Positions 13,722 to 17,176 of a DNA stretch of 17,176 nucleotides are shown piece by piece. How positions within the stretch are numbered: position 1 is the stretch's first letter; each line of letters starts with the position of its first letter. The DNA comes from Lachnospiraceae bacterium UBA6987 (GTDB lineage: Bacteria; Bacillota; Clostridia; Lachnospirales; Lachnospiraceae), in contig DJYD01000068.1 of NCBI GenBank assembly GCA_002449955.1, positions 7,485 to 24,660 of the forward strand, given 5' to 3'. Below the pieces are notes generated by a model. The model had not been told where the DNA came from and did not search any database. It saw only the letters and a program-made list of their open reading frames with translations. A program made the translations under genes and the position numbers.

Positions 13722-14447
13722 ATGCTTGTTTTTCTTCTGGCCTGTGTCGTCAGTTTCGTTCCGTTTGCCGCCCTTTACCTGTGGCTCAGAAACCGCAGAA
13801 AAGGTGATATCGCCTACAAAACGCTGTGCAACAAAGCCCTCGGCCGCGGCGCGCTGTGCGTGCTGCCCGTGATGCTGTTTTCCGGCGTGAGCTACATTGC
13901 TCTCCGCCTGACCGGTCTGCACAACACCGACAAGCTGCTCTACCAGGCGCTTTACAACTTCATTGTCCTGGCCCTTATGGAGGAGCTGGCCAAATATCTG
14001 GGCTTCCGACATGTGCTGAAAAAGTCGTCCTATCCCTTCTCCTGGCTGGATATGACGGTGCTCATGACGATCATCGGCATCGGCTTCGGAGCAATCGAAA
14101 GCGTCATCTATGCCATCGGCGCCAGCATTCCGGTCGTTTTGGTCCGCGGGATCTGCATGCCCCACGCCGGCTACGGCTTTCTCGTCGGGTACTTCTACGG
14201 AAAGAGTGTAAGGACAGGAAAGCCCGCCCTGAAAGGCTTAGGCTTCATCCTCTCCTGGTTCATCCACGGCCTTTATGATTTCTCCCTTAGCGAGGAATTC
14301 GTTGCCATAAACGATAACCTCGTCATCGTTGCGCTCCTTTTAGCCCTGCTTGATATCGTTCTGGTATTCCGGCTGATCCGCTTTGTGAAAAAAGCGGAGA
14401 AAAATGAGATCTGCACACAGCCCCTCCTGCATCACCAGGAAGTCTGA
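13722..14447 (+). CDS. PrsW-family intramembrane metalloprotease
   Basis: A 241-residue multi-pass membrane protein with the PrsW motifs in order: EELAK (87-91, the ExxxK-type EE pair), FGAIE (122-126), His148 in MPHAGYGF, and HGLYD (182-186). These Glu and His residues are the putative zinc site and active site. About seven hydrophobic segments surround them. The founder, B. subtilis PrsW, makes the first cut in the anti-sigma factor RsiW; no sigma or anti-sigma gene is present here, so the target is unknown. Start ATG 13722 is supported by AGGAG (13708-13712); the frame extends 16 codons upstream to a TTG without a site. It is the first of three closely spaced genes (26 bases to the DUF3990 gene). 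Confidence 0.85.
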   Translation: MLVFLLACVVSFVPFAALYLWLRNRRKGDIAYKTLCNKALGRGALCVLPVMLFSGVSYIALRLTGLHNTDKLLYQALYNFIVLALMEELAKYLGFRHVLKKSSYPFSWLDMTVLMTIIGIGFGAIESVIYAIGASIPVVLVRGICMPHAGYGFLVGYFYGKSVRTGKPALKGLGFILSWFIHGLYDFSLSEEFVAINDNLVIVALLLALLDIVLVFRLIRFVKKAEKNEICTQPLLHHQEV

Positions 14448-14473
14448 CCGTCTGAGCGGTCCGGAGGAAAAAT

Positions 14474-15016
14474 ATGAAGCTGTATCATACCGGAACTGAC
14501 GTGATCCGCGATCCGGATATCTCACTCGGCCGCAAGAACGCCGACTTCGGTCCTGGCTTTTACCTGACGCCTGACCTTGAATTTGCCCGCCGCTGGGCTG
14601 GGACGGACGCCGTGATCAATGAATATGAATTTGACGAAGCTGACCTTGCTGTTCAGCGTTTTGACCGGGACGAAAGCTGGTTTGGCTACATCTTCCGCAA
14701 CCGCAGGGGCCATGATACGCTTTCCGCGGACGTGGTGATCGGGCCGATCGCAAACGACACGATCTTTGAGACCTACGGGATCATCAGCAGCGGCTATCTG
14801 TCTGCAGGAGATGCACTAAAGCTCCTGATGATTGGGCCGGAGTACACCCAGGTAGCTATCAAGACAGAAAAGGCGGCTGGGCAGCTTCGCTGGATCCGCG
14901 CCGAACAGGCTGCTGGGACCGGAGCTGAGCGCCGCAGTGCCGAGCAGGCAGAATATGATGCCGCTTTTGCGCCGGTCATACAGAAGATCCTGGGAGAAGA
15001 GCTGGATCAGGAATAG
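14474..15016 (+). CDS. DUF3990 protein, ADP-ribosyltransferase-like fold
   Basis: A 180-residue protein. It shows the DUF3990 signature: LYHTGTD at the N-terminus (His5), GRKNADFGPGFYLT (19-32, Tyr30), a middle segment VVIGPIANDTIF (87-98) and QVAIKTEKA (126-134). DUF3990 is, as I recall, placed in the ADP-ribosyltransferase clan, and His5, Tyr30 and a late Gln126/Glu132 would be the counterparts of the H-Y-E triad; activity has not been shown here. The C-terminal 40 residues are Ala/Glu-rich and probably helical, beyond the usual domain. In gut Firmicutes DUF3990 genes often sit beside small DUF3791 genes; none is present. GGAGG lies 6 bases before ATG 14474. It is between the PrsW-like and LRR genes in one apparent operon. 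Confidence 0.82.
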   Translation: MKLYHTGTDVIRDPDISLGRKNADFGPGFYLTPDLEFARRWAGTDAVINEYEFDEADLAVQRFDRDESWFGYIFRNRRGHDTLSADVVIGPIANDTIFETYGIISSGYLSAGDALKLLMIGPEYTQVAIKTEKAAGQLRWIRAEQAAGTGAERRSAEQAEYDAAFAPVIQKILGEELDQE

Positions 15017-15037
15017 AAAAAGAGGTTCTTAAGCAAA

Positions 15038-16189
15038 ATGCATCTGAAGTCATACACCATTCAAGGCGATACGCTGATCGTTGACAGCTTTGCCGACAAG
15101 CTCGATTACTGGACCAGTGAAGACTTTCGGGACGATATCCGTCATCTGGAATTAAAGGACGGGATCCGGAAGATCCCGGCTGGAAGCTTTAATTATTTCC
15201 GCAGCCTTGAGACGATCCGCTGGCCGGCAGGCTTAGAAGAGATCGGGGATATGGCGTTCGAGGACTGCACTTCCCTCCGCGAGCTCATTTTGCCGGAAGG
15301 TGTCATAAAGCTCGGCACCGGCGCATTTCAGGAGGCTGTGTCCGTGCGCAGAGTCGTGATCCCGGCCAGCCTGACCGAGCTCGGCGACCTCGCGCTTTAT
15401 TTCGGAGACGGCAGCCACCTGCTGCAGATAGACGTTTCCCCGGACAATCCCGTCTTCTCCTCTATGGACGGCGTGCTGTATGACAAGGCACAAAAAAAGC
15501 TCCTCCTCTACCCTTCGGCAAGGAGAAAGCCCGAGATCTGCGTTCCGGAAGGCGTCACGGTGATCGGCGACGGCGCCTTTGCGCACAGCCACTATCTGCA
15601 CCGCATCAAGCTGCCCTCAGGCCTTACGGAACTGGAAGGCAGCGCGTTCAGCTTCTGCACGCAGCTTGAGGAATTAGAGATCCCGGAAAGCGTCCGGGTG
15701 ATCCCTTCCTATGCCTTTTTCTGCTGCAAGAGCCTGAAAAAGCTGGTCCTGCCTGCGCGCGCGGACGCGCTCGGCTACGAATCCATCTGCAACTGCGACA
15801 GCCTGACGGAGGTTCTGCTTCCGGAAGGCATCAGCTGCATCGACTATGCCGCGGTGGGCGGGAACAGGCGCCTGAAGGAGCTTGTGGTCCCGGAGGGCGT
15901 CACCGAGCTGAACAACAGCGCCTTCATCGACGATACGGCGCTTGAGCGCATCAGCCTGCCCTCAACGCTCGGCCAGATCTGGGACCACGCATTTCAGAGA
16001 TGCTCCTCCTTAAAGGAGATCGTCATCCCCGAAAACGTGGACTACCTCGACGACGAAGCCTTTCTCGGCTGCACCGGCCTTAAGCGGGTGATCCTCAAAA
16101 CAAAGCACATAAGGAGCGACCGCTTTCTCCCGGACAAGCTCCGCGGGAAGGTGGAAATCGTTTTCAGCGAAGAGAACGTGTTATCCTGA
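15038..16189 (+). CDS. Leucine-rich-repeat protein of the BspA (LRR_5) type, cytoplasmic
   Basis: A 383-residue protein made almost wholly of roughly ten or more 22-24-residue BspA-type leucine-rich repeats, each of the form AFxxCxxLxxLxLPEGVxxIG (examples near residues 72-96, 182-205, 206-228 and 318-340). The first 40 residues form a small cap (SYTIQGDTLIVDSF). There is no signal peptide, no membrane segment and no cell-wall sorting signal, unlike the surface-exposed BspA proteins, so it should remain in the cytoplasm as a binding scaffold. The partner is unknown. It starts 21 bases after the DUF3990 gene, with AGAGG at a rather long 12-base spacing, so translation may be weaker or coupled. 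Confidence 0.88.
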   Translation: MHLKSYTIQGDTLIVDSFADKLDYWTSEDFRDDIRHLELKDGIRKIPAGSFNYFRSLETIRWPAGLEEIGDMAFEDCTSLRELILPEGVIKLGTGAFQEAVSVRRVVIPASLTELGDLALYFGDGSHLLQIDVSPDNPVFSSMDGVLYDKAQKKLLLYPSARRKPEICVPEGVTVIGDGAFAHSHYLHRIKLPSGLTELEGSAFSFCTQLEELEIPESVRVIPSYAFFCCKSLKKLVLPARADALGYESICNCDSLTEVLLPEGISCIDYAAVGGNRRLKELVVPEGVTELNNSAFIDDTALERISLPSTLGQIWDHAFQRCSSLKEIVIPENVDYLDDEAFLGCTGLKRVILKTKHIRSDRFLPDKLRGKVEIVFSEENVLS

Positions 16190-16221
16190 GCAAGAATACG
16201 CATCTCGCCCCATCAACAAAC

Positions 16222-16265
16222 AATACGCGTGTCATCCTGAGCGAATGCAGGATGGCACGCGTATT
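16222..16265. repeat. Large intergenic palindrome, possible dispersed repeat and terminator
   Basis: An 18-bp stem (16222-16239 with 16248-16265, one mismatch that is G-U in one transcript) with an 8-nt loop. The left arm and loop contain GTCATCCTGAGCGA, which is like the core of a palindromic repeat I have seen in many unrelated bacterial genomes. No T-run follows on the plus strand, but the minus transcript continues GUUUGUUG, so it could end minus-strand transcription. It lies between the LRR gene and the SDR remnant. Confidence 0.7.
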
Positions 16266-16290
16266 AAGCCGGTCTTCACCGCACTGCTGT

Positions 16291-16743
16291 TTACTGCTGC
16301 TGTTTTGCGTAGGCGGCGATCAGGGCAAGGCTTCCGCCGTCGATCACGATATCGACGCCGGTGATGTAGCCCGCCTTGTCGCTTGCCAGGAAATCGCACA
16401 GATAGGCAATGTCTTCAGGCTGTCCGACCCGGCCGACAGGGATGGAGGCCACGAACTGCTTCGTCGCTTCGTTCTCCATCTCCGCATTCATGACTTCCGT
16501 CAGAACGGCGCCAGGGGAAACGGTAACGACCCGGCAGCCCTGCGCGGCAAATTCCAGCGTTTTGGCCTTGGTATAATTGACCAGCAGGACCTTGGAAAAG
16601 CCGTAGGCCAGATTGGCGTCGCCGTTTGCGTACACGGCGAGCTCCGCAGCCACATTTCTTTCCTCACAGTGATCGACCAAGGCCAGGGCTTCCGCCGCTC
16701 TGCGCCTCGGCAGAGAAAGCGAAAGCCCTTTTTCTTCTTGACA
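16291..16743 (-). pseudogene. Short-chain dehydrogenase/reductase remnant, N-terminal half missing
   Basis: The open stretch encodes the C-terminal 150 residues of a classical SDR: the active-site region YGFSK (Tyr-x-x-x-Lys), RVVTVSPGAVLTEVM, the VGQPEDIAYLCDFLASDKA segment and the closing GVDIVIDGG. The sequence NLAYGFSK and the preceding helix resemble 3-alpha-hydroxysteroid dehydrogenase/carbonyl reductase-type SDRs. The Rossmann half with TGxxxGIG and the catalytic Ser is absent. SDR-like residues can be followed back to about 16725; a TGA stands at 16746-16744, and other frames beyond do not resume the family. There is no good start codon or ribosome site. This is most likely a 5'-truncated pseudogene, unable to bind cofactor. 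Confidence 0.8.
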
Positions 16744-16766
16744 TCAGCAATGGCCGACTATACAAT
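16738..16766 (+). promoter_or_regulatory. Promoter of the ion permease gene at the pseudogene edge
   Basis: Exact TTGACA (16738-16743), 17-bp spacer, TACAAT (16761-16766). Transcription would begin near 16773, about 48 nt before the permease ATG. The -35 box coincides with the broken end of the SDR remnant. Confidence 0.8.
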
Positions 16767-16820
16767 TGGCCCCAGAAATTTATCGGAGATGCAGCAGCTT
16801 TACACTGTTTGCGGAAAACC

Positions 16821-17176
16821 ATGATAAGATCCAAAAGCAACAAATTGATCCGTTTTCTGAAGAAAGAGCCTATGCTCCTCCTGTCGCTTCTTGCTGCCCT
16901 GGCGGGGCTCATCATCACACCGCCGACGCCGGAACTGCTTCACGACATCGACTGGCGTACTTTAGGGATCCTCTTGATGATGCTTTGCGTTCTGGAAGGC
17001 TTTAAGCAGGAGAATGTTCTGCAGCCGCTGGTACGGCTTGCCGGAAAGCTGAGATCCCTGACTTCCCTGAGCCTGTTTCTTGTCTTCGGTGTTTTTTTCT
17101 CCTCCATGTTCGTGACCAACGACGTTTCGCTGCTGATCTTCGTTCCCCTGACGATCCTGCTGTTTCGTCAGGGCGG
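16821..17176 (+). CDS. ArsB/SLC13-type ion permease, 3' end cut by the window
   Basis: Only the first 118 residues are visible. A basic start (MIRSKSNKLIRFLKK) precedes a first membrane helix (about 18-33), then DWRTLGILLMMLCVLEGF (44-61, in part) and a third hydrophobic stretch with SMFVTNDVSLLIFVPL (95-110). The order of W-R-T-L-G-I-L helix and T-N-D motif is typical of ArsB/NhaD/CitM-like permeases of the ion transporter superfamily, which export or take up anions such as arsenite or carboxylates. The substrate cannot be told from this part. ATG 16821 lacks a strong ribosome site (GCGGAAAA just upstream); TTG 16809 and ATG 16872 are alternatives. Confidence 0.75.
   Translation, partial: MIRSKSNKLIRFLKKEPMLLLSLLAALAGLIITPPTPELLHDIDWRTLGILLMMLCVLEGFKQENVLQPLVRLAGKLRSLTSLSLFLVFGVFFSSMFVTNDVSLLIFVPLTILLFRQG

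Noticed and set aside
14474..15016. Classic toxin-antitoxin pair
   Set aside because: No small antitoxin-like or DUF3791 gene adjoins the DUF3990 gene; the neighbours are a protease and a repeat protein, so I list only a speculative system.

Overview
The window looks like a chromosomal segment of a GC-rich Gram-positive anaerobe, most likely a gut Clostridia/Lachnospiraceae-type Bacillota. The reasons are a class 1B pyrK-pyrD pair, strong AGGAGG-type ribosome binding sites, TTGACA/TATAAT-type promoters, ferredoxin-type [4Fe-4S] oxidoreductases, a Cthe_2159-like beta-helix lipoprotein and a PrsW-family protein. The taxon is an inference from gene content. I see no rRNA, tRNA, CRISPR array, phage gene or intact insertion sequence.

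Layout, left to right. (1) 1-470: the 3' part of an Hsp20 chaperone gene and a perfect intrinsic terminator. (2) 540-2420: a GtrA-like membrane protein followed by a family 2 glycosyltransferase that carries an extra MarR-like winged-helix region at its C-terminus, ended by a hairpin shared with the convergent flavin reductase-like gene (2542-3105, minus). (3) 3201-9182: a long plus-strand unit behind a consensus promoter and a roughly 150-nt leader with a terminator hairpin. Its genes are a DAACS-family Na+ or H+ symporter, pyrK, pyrD, pyrF and pyrE, then a DUF4234-like membrane protein, a metallo-beta-lactamase-fold protein and a truncated alpha/beta hydrolase. Most junctions overlap or are very short. 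The pyr genes cover dihydroorotate to orotate to OMP to UMP. The upstream symporter may import a precursor such as orotate, but its substrate-site Arg is replaced by Val. (4) 9300-11102: an aldo/keto reductase with two [4Fe-4S] motifs and a stand-alone NAD(P)H-hydrate epimerase, convergent with a HAD hydrolase (11112-11840, minus). (5) 12008-13513 (minus): a Cthe_2159-like lipoprotein with Met/Gly/Pro-rich repeats at both ends of its beta-helix. (6) 13722-16189: a probable three-gene operon of a PrsW-family membrane protease, a DUF3990 (ADP-ribosyltransferase-like) protein and a cytoplasmic leucine-rich-repeat protein. (7) 16222-17176: a large palindrome, a 5'-truncated short-chain dehydrogenase pseudogene, and the start of an ArsB/SLC13-type ion permease whose promoter sits exactly at the pseudogene break.

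The most interesting parts are the glycosyltransferase-MarR fusion, the symporter-pyr operon with its attenuator-like leader, and the PrsW/DUF3990/LRR trio. All functional claims come from reading motifs by eye; no database search was possible.
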